NCBI GenBank assembly: GCA_022824865.1
Contig: JAJDZD010000053.1
Location: 1 to 64,000 of the forward strand
DNA length: 64,000 bases
Direction of reading: 5' to 3'
Origin: Chloroflexota bacterium
GTDB taxonomy: Bacteria > Chloroflexota > UBA11872
In this document: positions 51,190 to 60,254 of the stretch, piece by piece
How the letters are laid out: each line of letters opens with the position of its first letter
Numbering within the stretch: the first letter of the stretch is position 1
Position numbers and translations under genes: made by a program
Notes under the pieces: model-generated
The model's input: the letters and a program-made list of their open reading frames with translations, nothing else
Database searches by the model: none
Told to the model about the DNA's origin: nothing

Positions 51190-51463
51190 CGCTAACCTCC
51201 TCGCCAGATACATGCTTCGGCGTCGCCCGACAGGTGCTGAGACTCCCTTACGTCGATGCCGGTGCATTGCACACCGTGCGCCATCGACGATGACCTCAAC
51301 TTAGGAGACGCAACCCTGTCGGCACAACGTCACCTCGGCTCTGTCAGTACGGCTCCACAGATAACTACGCTAACCCGACGAGATTCGTTCCCTGCGTTCT
51401 GGGCTTCGTCTCTCACGACTGCACCGCGCGGCCGGGCCGAGCCTCCCGACCGCTGGCCTACGC

Positions 51464-53185
51464 TTATGCCTCCGAGCGGGTCCGCCGTTTCTTGATCGCC
51501 CGTACGCCCCGCCAGACCAGTACCCCAACCACCGCAAACGGCCCCGCCACGATCACCACCACGATCGCCGCATTCGCCAGGAAGCGCAGAACGTCCAGCA
51601 GCAGCCCCACCGCGCCCCGCGCCGTAGTCCCCGGCCCAAACACGTCCCGGCCCGCCACGTCTTCCGGCAGCGCCGTCAGGAACGTCACCACCCGATTGTC
51701 CACGTCGGCCCGGTCCTCGTCGGCCGACACGATCGTCGTCTCGGTCTCGAACCGTCCCTCGCTCCGCTCCACCCGCGCCTCGTAGAACACACCCTGACCC
51801 GAGTCCGGTGCCATGCGCGGAAACTCCCACACCACCGTCCGCGTGCCCTCGTCGTAGCGCCCGCCGCCCTCCGCGCGCACGAACGTCATGCCCTCCGGCA
51901 GGCGCTCCGTCAGCCGAACCTCCCGCGCGTCCCCGTTGCCGCGATTGTGGAAGTTGATGTAGTAGCTGACGTCCTGACCCACCGGGACCGACGCCTCGCC
52001 CTCCTTGAACACGCTCAGGTCCACGAAGAACGGCAGCGTCGCCTCCGCCCGGTCCTCATCCGGTTCGCGCACGACTCCGCTGGCCGTAATCGTCGCCGTC
52101 ACCCGCATCGGCGAACCGTCGCCCTCCAGCCGCACCCGCGACCACACGTCTTGCGAGGTGTTTGCGCCCACCCGGTCGATCTCCCAGACCACGCTATGCG
52201 AGGCCGCCTCGTAGACCCCCGGCGACGACGCCCACTCAAACACCATCCCCGGCGCCAGCTGGTCCCGCACCACCACGTCGCGCAGGTCCACCGTGCCGTG
52301 ATTGGCAATCGTGATCGGCATCTCGGCACTGCCGTGCATCACGTAGCCCTCGGGTGACAGCCGCTCGATCCGCAGGTCCGGCGCCGGGTGCAGCCGCACC
52401 GTGATCGTCGCCAGGTCCGTCTGATTCGCCAGCAGGTTCAACTGCCCCTGCAACACCTCGATGCGTGAGCGCACCTCCAGCAATTCCCGCTGCACCTCCA
52501 GCGTGTCGCTCACCGTCTGCGCCGTCGCCAGGATGTCCAGCAACTGCCGCTCCGTCGCCTCCGCCGTCCGCAGCCGCGCCTCCAGGTCGGTGAACTCCGC
52601 CGTCACGTCGCGCCCGCCTACGTCCTCGAACACCACCTCGCTGCCCTGCTCGCGCACCAGCCCCCGAACCTCGTCAAACCGCTCCACCGGCGCGCGCAGC
52701 GTCACCGTGCTGATCGACCGCGGATCGTCGTCCCGCACGTCCGCCGACGCCACAAACGCCCCGGGAATCCCGTCAACCAGCGCCTGCAACCGCCGCACCG
52801 CCTCCGCAATGTCCCCCACCACGATCCCAATCGTGGCGTCGCGAATCACCCGCCGCTCAGTCGCCGCGGCTTGGACGATGGACTCCTGGCTCTCCGACTC
52901 AACCTGCACCTTGGCCGCTGCCGGCGCGGCTGGCGCCGCCGAAGTGTCGGCAACCCGAATCACCGCCCGCTCCGCCGCCATCCCCATTGCCGTCGCCGTT
53001 TCGCGCGACATGCGATCGCTCTCCTGCACAACCATCGCCGCCGGCCCCTCCGGGGCCATCGCCATCGCGGGCGCGGCCATCGACCGCTCCTCGCTCTCCC
53101 CGCCAAACGGGGATTCCCCGCACGCCGCCAAACCCAGCGCGCCTACCACCAAAGCGGCCACCAACACTCGAAGTCCCCTCGGCAT
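51464..53185 (-). CDS. DUF4349/DUF11 lipoprotein, paralogue 2
   Basis: The product is 573 aa from ATG 53185, with AGGAG 6 nt upstream; a GTG directly before it is too close. The architecture matches the downstream paralogue: lipobox LAAC, Ala/Pro linker, DUF4349 (ERRVIRDATIGIVVGDIAEA, ATERQLLDILATAQTVSDTL) and two DUF11 repeats (DVVVRDQLAPGMVFEWASSP, EVRLTERLPEGMTFVRAEGG). A C-terminal helix follows, with an Arg/Lys tail. The 274-bp gap before the next gene leaves room for a separate promoter. Confidence 0.82.
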   Translation of the reverse strand: MPRGLRVLVAALVVGALGLAACGESPFGGESEERSMAAPAMAMAPEGPAAMVVQESDRMSRETATAMGMAAERAVIRVADTSAAPAAPAAAKVQVESESQESIVQAAATERRVIRDATIGIVVGDIAEAVRRLQALVDGIPGAFVASADVRDDDPRSISTVTLRAPVERFDEVRGLVREQGSEVVFEDVGGRDVTAEFTDLEARLRTAEATERQLLDILATAQTVSDTLEVQRELLEVRSRIEVLQGQLNLLANQTDLATITVRLHPAPDLRIERLSPEGYVMHGSAEMPITIANHGTVDLRDVVVRDQLAPGMVFEWASSPGVYEAASHSVVWEIDRVGANTSQDVWSRVRLEGDGSPMRVTATITASGVVREPDEDRAEATLPFFVDLSVFKEGEASVPVGQDVSYYINFHNRGNGDAREVRLTERLPEGMTFVRAEGGGRYDEGTRTVVWEFPRMAPDSGQGVFYEARVERSEGRFETETTIVSADEDRADVDNRVVTFLTALPEDVAGRDVFGPGTTARGAVGLLLDVLRFLANAAIVVVIVAGPFAVVGVLVWRGVRAIKKRRTRSEA

Positions 53186-53368
53186 CACGCGCTCCTGTTG
53201 ACGTTGACGTTCGGAATGAGGCCACCGGGCGCTGCCCGTGGACCCTTCCTCGTCAAGACTAACGGCGCCACCGTGTATTCGTATCGACTCACATCAACCG
53301 CTCCAAGTGGCGCTGTACAAGTGACTACGCCGCCCAACCGCAAATCGTTCCCTCGCCCTTGGTCCGTC

Positions 53369-53920
53369 CTACCGACTGACCAATGTGGCCGCCAACCCGT
53401 ACAAGTCAGCCAAATCCCCCCGCCCAATCGCCCGAAACCGCCCCTGCGCCTCTTCCAGCGACACCGTCAGCACCTCAACCACATCCTCGCCGTCCCCAAT
53501 CGTCGGCTCGCTCACCAGTGCCACCTGCCCCACCCCCACCAGCCGCTGAAACCTCGGGTGCGGCAAATGCGGCCGGTAGGGCGCCTCCGCCGTCGAAACG
53601 CAATCCCACACCCCGAACGGCCTGAACGACAAAAGCCTCGCCCCCGCCTCTTCCATCAGCTCCCGCCGCAGCGCCGCTTCTATCGACTCCCCCGGCTCCC
53701 GCGTCCCTCCCGGCACCTCCACCCGCCCGTCCACCATCGCCAGCACCACCCAACCCGCTGACGTAAAGGGCACGACGTTCACGTTGCCGACCAATTCGTC
53801 CGAAGGCGCCTTGTCAATCCGTCGAAACTTCGCCGAAGCGAATCCCCAGTCCGCTGGCGCAAACAACCCCGGAAACCGCGTGGCCTCGCTACCCGCCGCC
53901 GTTCTCCCCGTCGCGCCCAT
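53369..53920 (-). CDS. Nudix hydrolase
   Basis: The product is 183 aa. The complete Nudix box G-x5-E-x7-RE-x2-EE-x-G begins at [14 protein letters not shown], about residue 70. It should bind Mg and cleave a nucleoside diphosphate derivative; the substrate is unknown. ATG 53920 gives a 32-nt overlap with the 3' end of gyrA in another frame. A shorter start is possible, as the first 15 residues are low complexity. Confidence 0.87.
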   Translation of the reverse strand: MGATGRTAAGSEATRFPGLFAPADWGFASAKFRRIDKAPSDELVGNVNVVPFTSAGWVVLAMVDGRVEVPGGTREPGESIEAALRRELMEEAGARLLSFRPFGVWDCVSTAEAPYRPHLPHPRFQRLVGVGQVALVSEPTIGDGEDVVEVLTVSLEEAQGRFRAIGRGDLADLYGLAATLVSR

Positions 53921-56351
53921 CCGCCAGCCGCGCCACTCGCAGCAGGTCCACGCCCTCGTCCATCCGCATGATGATTACCCCGGCCGCCGCCCGCTTGATC
54001 GGGCGGACGTTCCCCAGCCCGCAGCGCATCACCTGCCCGTCCGACGACACCAGCGCAATCTCCTCGTTCTCCGCCAGCAACCGGCGCGCGTCCGCCACCT
54101 GGCCGGTCTTCTCGCTCAGGATGATCGACTTCAGCCCCTGCCCGCCGCGGCCCTGCGGTCGGAACTCGCTCACGGCCACCTTCTTGCCGAAGCCATTGGC
54201 CGTCACCAGCAGCACGAACCCGTCGTCCTTCGTCAGGTCCATCGCCGCCACTTCGTCGTCGTCCGCGAGCCGGATAGCACGCACGCCTCCGCTGGTCCGG
54301 CCGCTGGCTCGTATCGAATCCAGCGCAAACCGGATCGACATCCCGTTCCGCGTAAAGAACATCGCGTGCGTCTCATCCGTCGCCAGCCGCACCCACACCA
54401 GCTCGTCGTCCTCGTCCAGGTCCATCGCCAGCAGCCCGGTCGTCCGGATCGACACGAACTGCGTCAGCGCGCTCCGCTTCACTTCGCCCTTGCGGGTCCC
54501 GAACACCAGGTAGTCGCCCGCCTCGAAATTAGGAATCGCCAGCACCGCCGTCGCCCGCTCGCCCTGCTCGATCGCCAGCAGGTTGATCAGGTTGTGTCCC
54601 TGCGCGTCGCGCCCCTGCTCCGGCAGTTCGTACGCCCGCAGCCGGTACACCTTCCCCCGGTTCGTAAAGAACAGCAGGTGGTCGTGCGTATTCGCCACCA
54701 GGAAATGTTCCACCACCCCGCCCGTCTTGCTGCGGAAGCCGCGGATGCCCTTGCCGCCCCGGCCCTGCCGTCGGTAGGTGTTGGCCGGCACCCGTTTCAC
54801 GTAGCCGCGCGACGACATCGTGATCAGGCAGTCCCGATCCTCCACCAGGTCTTCCTCGTTGAATTCGCCTGACGCCTCGCGCTGGATCTGCGTCAAGCGC
54901 TCGTTACCGAAGCGTTTGACTACCTCGCGCGTCTCCTCGCGAATGATCCCCAGCACCCGCGACTCGTCCGCCAGGATGTCCTGCAGGTCCCGGATCGTCG
55001 CCCGTACTTCTTCCAGTTCGGCCAGGATCTGCTCGCGCTCCAGCCGCACCAGCCGCCGCAACTGCATGTCCAGGATCGCGTTCGCCTGGATCTCGGTCAG
55101 ACCGAACTCTTGCATCAGGCCGTTGCGGGCCTCCTCGGTGTCGTCCGCCCCGCGAATGATCCTGATCACCTTGTCGATGTCCGCCAGCGCGATCACATAG
55201 CCTTCCAGCAAGTGCTCCCGCGCCTGGGCCTTCTTGAGGTCGAACTGGGTCCGTCGCCGCACCACCGTCTGCCGGTGCTGCACAAAGAGTTCGACGAACC
55301 GCCGCAACGGCAGCTGCTCCGGCTGCCCATCCACCAGCGCCAGGTTGTTGATGCTGAACGTCGACTGCAGCGCCGTGTGCTTATACAGCTGATTCAGCAC
55401 CGCCGCCGGTCGTGCGTCCCCGCGCAACTCAACGACCACCCGCATGCCATGACGGTCCGACTCGTCGCGGATGTCACGCACGCCGACAACTTTCTTGTCT
55501 CGCACTAGTGTGGCGATCTTCTCCACCAGCTTCGACTTGTTCACCAGGTAGGGAATCTCCGACACCACCAGCGCCATCGTCGTTCCGCGCACTTCCTCTA
55601 CGTTCACCACCGCCCGCACGCTGATCCGCCCCCGACCCTGCGTATACGCCTGCTCGATCCCCTCCGCCCCCACGATGATCCCGCCGGTTGGGAAATCCGG
55701 CCCTCGCACGAACCGCATCAGGTCCCGCGAGGTCGCCTCCGGGTTCTCGATGTAGTGCTCGATCGCCCGCCCCACCTCGCGCAGGTTGTGCGGCGGAATA
55801 CTCGTCGCCATCCCCACCGCGATGCCCGTGGACCCATTGATCAGCAGGTTCGGCACAACCGACGGCAGAACCTCCGGCATCTCCGCCGTGCCGTCGAAGT
55901 TGTCGACGAACTCCACGGTGTCCCGGTCCAGGTCGTCCAGCATCGCCGCCGCAATCGGCGTCAGCCGCGCTTCCGTGTAGCGCATCGCCGCCGCCGGGTC
56001 GCCGTCCACCGACCCGAAATTGCCCTGCCCGTCCACCAGCGGATACCGGATCGAAAACGGCTGCGCCATGCGCACCAGCGCGTCATACAGCGCCTGGTCG
56101 CCGTGCGGGTGGTACTTCCCCATCGTGTCGCCCACCACCCGCGCCGCCTTGCGGTACGCCGCGTTCGGCGTGGCCGAAATCTCCTCCATCGAGTACAGCA
56201 GCCGCCGGTGCACCGGCTTCAGCCCGTCGCGCACGTCCGGAATCGCCCGCGCGACGATCGTGCTCATCGCATAGTCGATATACGAGGTCTCCATCTCCTC
56301 GACAATGTCGACTTCCCGAATCCCGTCGCCCCCCACAAACTCCTCCGTCAC
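53889..56351 (-). CDS. gyrA: DNA gyrase subunit A
   Basis: The product is 820 aa. The breakage-reunion domain starts [20 protein letters not shown], with catalytic Tyr125 in [11 protein letters not shown]. The quinolone-determining loop reads [20 protein letters not shown], so the position equivalent to E. coli Ser83 is Gln86 while the Asp87 equivalent (Asp90) is kept. The C-terminal DNA-wrapping propeller contains the GyrA box QGRGGKG near 528, which distinguishes it from ParC. Strand-passing partner gyrB is not in the window. Downstream on the plus side is a tandem repeat block that includes its upstream region. Confidence 0.95.
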   Translation of the reverse strand: MTEEFVGGDGIREVDIVEEMETSYIDYAMSTIVARAIPDVRDGLKPVHRRLLYSMEEISATPNAAYRKAARVVGDTMGKYHPHGDQALYDALVRMAQPFSIRYPLVDGQGNFGSVDGDPAAAMRYTEARLTPIAAAMLDDLDRDTVEFVDNFDGTAEMPEVLPSVVPNLLINGSTGIAVGMATSIPPHNLREVGRAIEHYIENPEATSRDLMRFVRGPDFPTGGIIVGAEGIEQAYTQGRGRISVRAVVNVEEVRGTTMALVVSEIPYLVNKSKLVEKIATLVRDKKVVGVRDIRDESDRHGMRVVVELRGDARPAAVLNQLYKHTALQSTFSINNLALVDGQPEQLPLRRFVELFVQHRQTVVRRRTQFDLKKAQAREHLLEGYVIALADIDKVIRIIRGADDTEEARNGLMQEFGLTEIQANAILDMQLRRLVRLEREQILAELEEVRATIRDLQDILADESRVLGIIREETREVVKRFGNERLTQIQREASGEFNEEDLVEDRDCLITMSSRGYVKRVPANTYRRQGRGGKGIRGFRSKTGGVVEHFLVANTHDHLLFFTNRGKVYRLRAYELPEQGRDAQGHNLINLLAIEQGERATAVLAIPNFEAGDYLVFGTRKGEVKRSALTQFVSIRTTGLLAMDLDEDDELVWVRLATDETHAMFFTRNGMSIRFALDSIRASGRTSGGVRAIRLADDDEVAAMDLTKDDGFVLLVTANGFGKKVAVSEFRPQGRGGQGLKSIILSEKTGQVADARRLLAENEEIALVSSDGQVMRCGLGNVRPIKRAAAGVIIMRMDEGVDLLRVARLADGRDGENGGG

Positions 56352-56382
56352 GCCCCTCCACTCCCCTCGTCAAAGACGTCTG

Positions 56383-57025
56383 GCTGCTCTACTCCCTCTC
56401 CCAGTGGACGAGGGTTGGGCTGTGCGTCTTCCGGGCAACCACCGCCGGTTAGGCAACGATCTCTCCTGCGCGAGAGGGCTGGGGTGAGGGATCGTCCGCG
56501 CAACCACCGAACCCACGCAGAGCCGCCTCTTCCTCCCTCTCCCTTGAGGGAGAGGGTGGGGGTGAGGGTGGCTGCCGGCCCGAGCAACCTCGCAACGTCA
56601 CCAGCAACCCGCGCCGGAACGCCCGCCCTTCTTCTCCTGAGACTCTTGAAAACCCCCGGCTTCCACAACGCTGCGGCCGCTCTTCCTCCCTCTCCCCGTG
56701 GGAGAGGGTTGGGGTGTGGGTCTTCCGGCCAACCACCGCCGGTTAGGCAACGATCTCTCGTGCGCGAGAGGGCTAGGGTGAGGGGGCTTCCGCGCAACCG
56801 CCGAACCCACACTGAGCCGCCTCTTCCTCCCTCTCCCTTGAGGGAGAGGGTTGGGGTGAGGGTGGCTGCCGGCCCGAGCAACCTCGCAACGTCACCAGCA
56901 ACCCGCACCGGAACGCCCGCCCTTCTTCTCCTGAGGCTCTTGTAAACCCCCGGCGTCCTCGAAGCTGCGGCCGCTCTTCCTCCCTCTCCCCGTGGGAGAG
57001 GGTTGGGGTGAGGGTCTTCCGGTCG
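56383..57025. repeat. tandem repeat block, 294-bp unit, about 2.2 copies
   Basis: The segment CAACCACCGCCGGTTAGGCA occurs at 56436 and 56730, a period of 294 bp, and flanking sequence matches along the unit. Each unit contains two palindromes of the family core (CCCTCTCCC-ttga-GGGAGAGGG at 56535-56556 and 56829-56850; CCCTCTCCCC-gt-GGGAGAGGG forms at 56688 and 56982). It lies between the divergent-side start of gyrA and the 3' end of moaC and has no credible gene. Confidence 0.75.
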
Positions 57026-57083
57026 TGGACTGACGGACACCAAAGCGCCCATTCTTCGTCCCAAACGAACGTGCATGTCGGCC

Positions 57084-57593
57084 CTATCCCTCATCATCCG
57101 CCCGCTCAAAATCCCCACTCACCCCGCCCGTCTTCCGCACCAGCCGCACGTCCGCAATCCGCATCCCTCGATCCACCGCCTTACACATGTCATACACCGC
57201 CAGCGCCGCCACCGAAACCGCCGTCAGCGCCTCCATCTCAACCCCCGTCCGGCCCACCGTCCGCACCGTGGCTTCAATCGCCAGTGAATCCTCATCCTCC
57301 GGCGCCAAGGAAACGTCCACCGCGCTTAGAGGCAACGGGTGGCACAGCGGAATCAGGTCCGCCGTCCGTTTGGCCGCCATCAGCCCGGCCAGCCGCGCCA
57401 CCCCCAGCACGTCGCCCTTGGGAAGGTCCGATTCCTCGCCGGCCATCTGCTCGCGAATCATCGCCAGCGTCGCCGGCTGCATCACCACCCGGCCCCGCGC
57501 CACCGCGGTTCGGTCCGTCTCCGACTTAGCCGACACATCCACCATCCGAGCGGACCCATCCGCGTCGAAATGCGTGAACGAAGGCTTGGCCAA
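57084..57593 (-). CDS. moaC: cyclic pyranopterin monophosphate synthase MoaC
   Basis: The product is 169 aa from TTG 57593. [20 protein letters not shown], then [30 protein letters not shown] (given in part) and [20 protein letters not shown] are the MoaC signatures. It converts the MoaA product to cPMP in molybdopterin synthesis, which fits the AOR enzyme and MoaD-like protein at 32680-34829. A -10 TAGAAT lies at 57644-57639, 45 nt upstream. Its first 31 codons and promoter are duplicated at 58767-58929. Confidence 0.92.
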   Translation of the reverse strand: MAKPSFTHFDADGSARMVDVSAKSETDRTAVARGRVVMQPATLAMIREQMAGEESDLPKGDVLGVARLAGLMAAKRTADLIPLCHPLPLSAVDVSLAPEDEDSLAIEATVRTVGRTGVEMEALTAVSVAALAVYDMCKAVDRGMRIADVRLVRKTGGVSGDFERADDEG

Positions 57594-57669
57594 TCCGGTG
57601 GTTAAGTCCCTGCGCCCCAGGAGAAACGACCTGTCCCCATTCTACCGCGCGCCCCCCACCGGCACTCGG
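57501..57669. repeat. direct repeat D, copy 1 (moaC 5' end and promoter)
   Basis: 169 bp spanning the moaC promoter and first 31 codons. It is repeated at 58767-58929 in the same orientation at high identity by eye. Copy 1 is the functional one. Confidence 0.75.
57639..57644 (-). promoter_or_regulatory. -10 box (TAGAAT) of moaC
   Basis: TAGAAT on the minus strand, with a leader of about 40 nt before TTG 57593. In the duplicated copy downstream the same site reads CAGAAT. Confidence 0.5.
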
Positions 57670-57926
57670 TTCCGCGCGAGCTCTAGCCGTTCGCGGCGAG
57701 TCCGCACCCGGCTTTTTTCAGGGGCCTGCCTCGGAGCAAATTCCGCACGACCCAAGCCGTCCCCTCGCTGCTCTCACTTCTTCCCTTCGTGGTCAACGCC
57801 GCCTCCGCTGTGTGGCATAAGCGCCGGCGCCAGAGTGCCCCTGCCGTCCCACGCCATCGCCCATGGGTGCATGCGCTCAGCCGCCGGAGGCTTGGCGAAA
57901 GGCGCGGGACGCCAATGCTTGAATGA

Positions 57927-57941
57927 TATGGTTCAGCCATA
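57927..57941 (+). promoter_or_regulatory. candidate VapB operator
   Basis: TATGG-ttcag-CCATA is a short perfect inverted repeat 24 nt before the vapB start, in the place expected for autoregulation. The rest of 57670-57965 shows nothing recognisable. Confidence 0.35.
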
Positions 57942-57965
57942 CCCTCGCCCCACGGCCAGCCCGCA

Positions 57966-58202
57966 ATGAAGACCACGCTGAACCTGAACGATCAAGTCCT
58001 GCGCCAGGCCAAGCGGCGGGCGGCGCGCGACGGGATCACGCTGACCCGATTCGTTGAGGACGCCCTGCGCGCACGCCTGGCGGGTCCACGCGGCCGCAAG
58101 CCGCCCTTCCGTCTGGAGCTGGAGACTGTTACTGGAACGGCACCCCCCACCGTCGACATTGCGGATCGCGACGCGCTCTACAACGTCATTGACCGCGCGT
58201 GA
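57966..58202 (+). CDS. ribbon-helix-helix antitoxin (VapB-like)
   Basis: The product is 78 aa. MKTTLNLNDQVLRQAKRRAA followed by RDGITLTRFVEDALRARL is an Arc/MetJ-type DNA-binding domain. The C-terminal tail (TVDIADRDALYNVIDRA) should bind the toxin. The stop overlaps the toxin GTG (GTGA). A small inverted repeat at 57927-57941 may be the operator. Confidence 0.85.
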   Translation: MKTTLNLNDQVLRQAKRRAARDGITLTRFVEDALRARLAGPRGRKPPFRLELETVTGTAPPTVDIADRDALYNVIDRA

Positions 58203-58627
58203 TCGCCATCGACACCAACGTGCTGATATATGCCCACCGGGGCGAGACCGACTGGCATCACCTGGCCGTATCGCGGCTGGTTGCGTTGGCCGAGGGCGCC
58301 GAGCGATGGGGCCTGCCCGTGTTTTGCCTTACCGAGTTCCTGCGGGTCACCACCCACGAACGCGTGTTTCGGCCGCCGTCCACGCTTGAGCAAGCCACGG
58401 CGTTTATCAGCGGACTCGCGAAGGCTCCCAGCTGCGAGGTCGTGCGGCCCGGTCCTGGGTTCCTCGAACTTCTGGCGGAAACCGCGCGCCAGGCCAACGC
58501 CCGCGGCAACCTGATCTTTGATGCGCAGATCGCCGCCCTGTGCCTGGAACACGGCATCGACACGGTGCTTACGAACGACCGCGACTTCAGTCGCTTCAAG
58601 CACTTGCGCGTCCAAACGCTCGACTAG
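58199..58627 (+). CDS. VapC-type PIN toxin
   Basis: The product is 142 aa from GTG 58199. PIN residues are visible: IAIDTNVLIYAHRGE (Asp), LTEFLRVTTHERVF (Glu), NLIFDAQIAALCLEHGID and VLTNDRDFSRF (Asp pair). It is a predicted site-specific RNase. With the preceding antitoxin it forms a module placed between two copies of the moaC 5' region. Confidence 0.88.
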   Translation: MIAIDTNVLIYAHRGETDWHHLAVSRLVALAEGAERWGLPVFCLTEFLRVTTHERVFRPPSTLEQATAFISGLAKAPSCEVVRPGPGFLELLAETARQANARGNLIFDAQIAALCLEHGIDTVLTNDRDFSRFKHLRVQTLD

Positions 58628-58766
58628 CGGCCGGCGTTCCTTCGGTACCTACGCGAGCGCCACCGCGGCGCCTCAGACGCGTCCGCCGTCCTCGCAAACC
58701 CGTCCCAGGCTCCGCCTTCTGTAAGAGTGGCCCGCCTAGCCGTTCGGCCCCACCCCGGACTCGCTT

Positions 58767-58859
58767 CACCGCGGTACGGTCCGTCTCCGACTTAGCCGAC
58801 ACGTCCACAATCCGAGCGGCCCCATCCGCGTCGAAGTGCGTAAACGAATGCCTGGCTAA
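58767..58859 (-). pseudogene. truncated moaC 5' fragment
   Basis: 31 codons parallel to the start of MoaC ([20 protein letters not shown], then ETDRTAV), after which similarity ends. The start codon is TTA instead of TTG and the promoter -10 is mutated, so it is not expressed as MoaC. Confidence 0.75.
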
Positions 58860-58929
58860 TCCGGTGGTTAAGTCCCTGCGCCCCAGGAGAAACGATCTGT
58901 CCCATTCTGCCGCGCCCCCCGGCATTCGG
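58767..58929. repeat. direct repeat D, copy 2
   Basis: 163 bp matching 57501-57669 in the same orientation; the two copies bracket the VapBC module. Differences include the loss of the moaC start codon (TTG to TTA) and of the first base of the -10 (TAGAAT to CAGAAT). Confidence 0.75.
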
Positions 58930-58946
58930 GGGTGGACAAACTCAGA

Positions 58947-58968
58947 TAGACTAGTCTTCAGTCTAGTC
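58947..58968 (+). promoter_or_regulatory. promoter/operator of the Phd-VapC module
   Basis: -10 TAGACT (58947-58952) is embedded in the perfect 10-bp palindrome AGACTAGTCT (58948-58957), followed by a second related half-site GTCTAGTC (58961-58968). Palindromes overlapping the -10 are typical of Phd-type autorepression. Confidence 0.5.
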
Positions 58969-59005
58969 AGTTCAGGATCCGTCTGAAGCCGGCCCGGAGG
59001 AATGC

Positions 59006-59266
59006 ATGGACAACGTGTGGCAGGTACAGGAAGCCAAGGCGCGATTCAGCGAACTGCTGGCAACCAGCATCGCCGAAGGACCGCAGATCGTGACCAGGCG
59101 AGGCGTCGAAACCGCCGTACTCGTCCCCATTGAGCACTGGCGACGCCTTGAGCGCCTTACCCGCCCCAACCTCAAGGAACTGCTGCTCGCGCCCGAACCG
59201 CGCACCGAAACTCTCACCCCGCCGCGACGTCAACTCCCACGTCGTGCCGTCCCGCAGTTCGACTAG
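59006..59266 (+). CDS. Phd/YefM-type antitoxin
   Basis: The product is 86 aa from ATG 59006, with GGAGG 5 nt upstream. WQVQEAKARFSELLATSIAE then GPQIVTRRGVETAVLVPIEH is the Phd/YefM fold. The C-terminal tail (about 30 residues, Pro/Arg-rich) would wrap the toxin. The VapC-type gene starts 1 nt after the stop. The promoter has a palindrome overlapping its -10. Confidence 0.86.
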   Translation: MDNVWQVQEAKARFSELLATSIAEGPQIVTRRGVETAVLVPIEHWRRLERLTRPNLKELLLAPEPRTETLTPPRRQLPRRAVPQFD

Positions 59267-59267
59267 C

Positions 59268-59693
59268 GTGTACCTGCTCGACACGAACGTCGTCTCTGAA
59301 CTGCGTCGCCCGCGTCCCAACCCGGCCGTCCTCGACTGGATTCAGTCGGAGCCCGCCGATCACCTCTACCTGTCCGCCGTCACCGTCGGTGAGATCCAGG
59401 CTGGCATCGAGATCACCCGTGAGCAGGACCCCGCCAGGGCGGAGCAACTGGAAGCCTGGCTCGACCGAGTGCAATTGAGCTACGACGTACTGGCCGTAGA
59501 CGCCCCTGCCTTTCGGATCTGGGCCAGGCTCATGCACCGCCAGTCCGACACCCTCATGCAGGACGCCCTCATAGCCGCCGTCGCCACCGTCCACCGCCTC
59601 ACCGTCGTCACCCGCAACACCCGCGACTTCCACCACCTCCACGTCCCCACCCTCAACCCCTTCCAGCCACACTCGCACCAAGCTGTCCCCTGA
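59268..59693 (+). CDS. VapC/FitB-type PIN toxin
   Basis: The product is 141 aa from GTG 59268. VYLLDTNVVSELRRPRPNPA (Asp), LYLSAVTVGEIQAGIEITRE (Glu), TLMQDALIAAVATVHRLTVV and TRNTRDFHHL (Asp pair) are diagnostic of this PIN subgroup. It is paired with the Phd antitoxin 1 nt upstream. It is distinct in sequence from the VapC at 58199, so this is not a simple duplication. Confidence 0.88.
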   Translation: MYLLDTNVVSELRRPRPNPAVLDWIQSEPADHLYLSAVTVGEIQAGIEITREQDPARAEQLEAWLDRVQLSYDVLAVDAPAFRIWARLMHRQSDTLMQDALIAAVATVHRLTVVTRNTRDFHHLHVPTLNPFQPHSHQAVP

Positions 59694-60254
59694 GTGCAAT
59701 GCGCCGTGGTGTTCCAGTAGACATCGGAGCCTCGTGTACAGCGATATGCCGCGCTCCCTAGCCCGGACGGAGCAGCAAGAGACACGAGCCTCGATTACTT
59801 CGTGCGGGGTTGTCCGTTTGCCACGCGGATAGCGAAGCGTGTCCCCGGACGCTGGCCGCGGCGAGATGTCGCCCCAGCCAAGAGCGCGCGCGACCACGCA
59901 GTTCCATCACCGACCGTCGCATTGGCCTTCGGAGAAGCTTCGCTTGAACTCGTCGAACGGCCGGACTCTCCCAAGATCCGCGAATCGAGCGACCGCTTCG
60001 CACCTCCCTGGTCGGACAACCGTCCGCCAGTCACAAGCCCGTTGCCCTGACTGGAATTCGTACACCTGCCGCTTGTACCGGACAATCGTTGCTCGGCCGC
60101 ACATATCCGGCCGTCGGTTCGAACACTCTAACTAGGTAGGGAAAATCCAGATGCGCTTTCCAGTGTTTTTCATGGCCTGCCAACATGGCCACGCTACCCA
60201 CAGGGAATCCTGATTCCGACAATCGCGCCCGCACTCTTGGCCCACACGCTGGTC
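59694..60254. other. 560-bp intergenic region
   Basis: No domain-bearing gene. A 65-codon minus-strand frame (59907-60104) has protein-like composition but no ribosome site or family match. Less GC-rich sequence begins near 60050. Confidence 0.35.

Noticed and set aside
56383-57025. Repeat block considered as a CRISPR array
   Set aside because: The unit is ~294 bp with full-length similarity, not short repeats with unique spacers, and no cas genes are near.
59907-60104. 65-codon minus-strand frame with protein-like composition
   Set aside because: No ribosome site, no recognised family and no supporting neighbour; left as part of the intergenic description.
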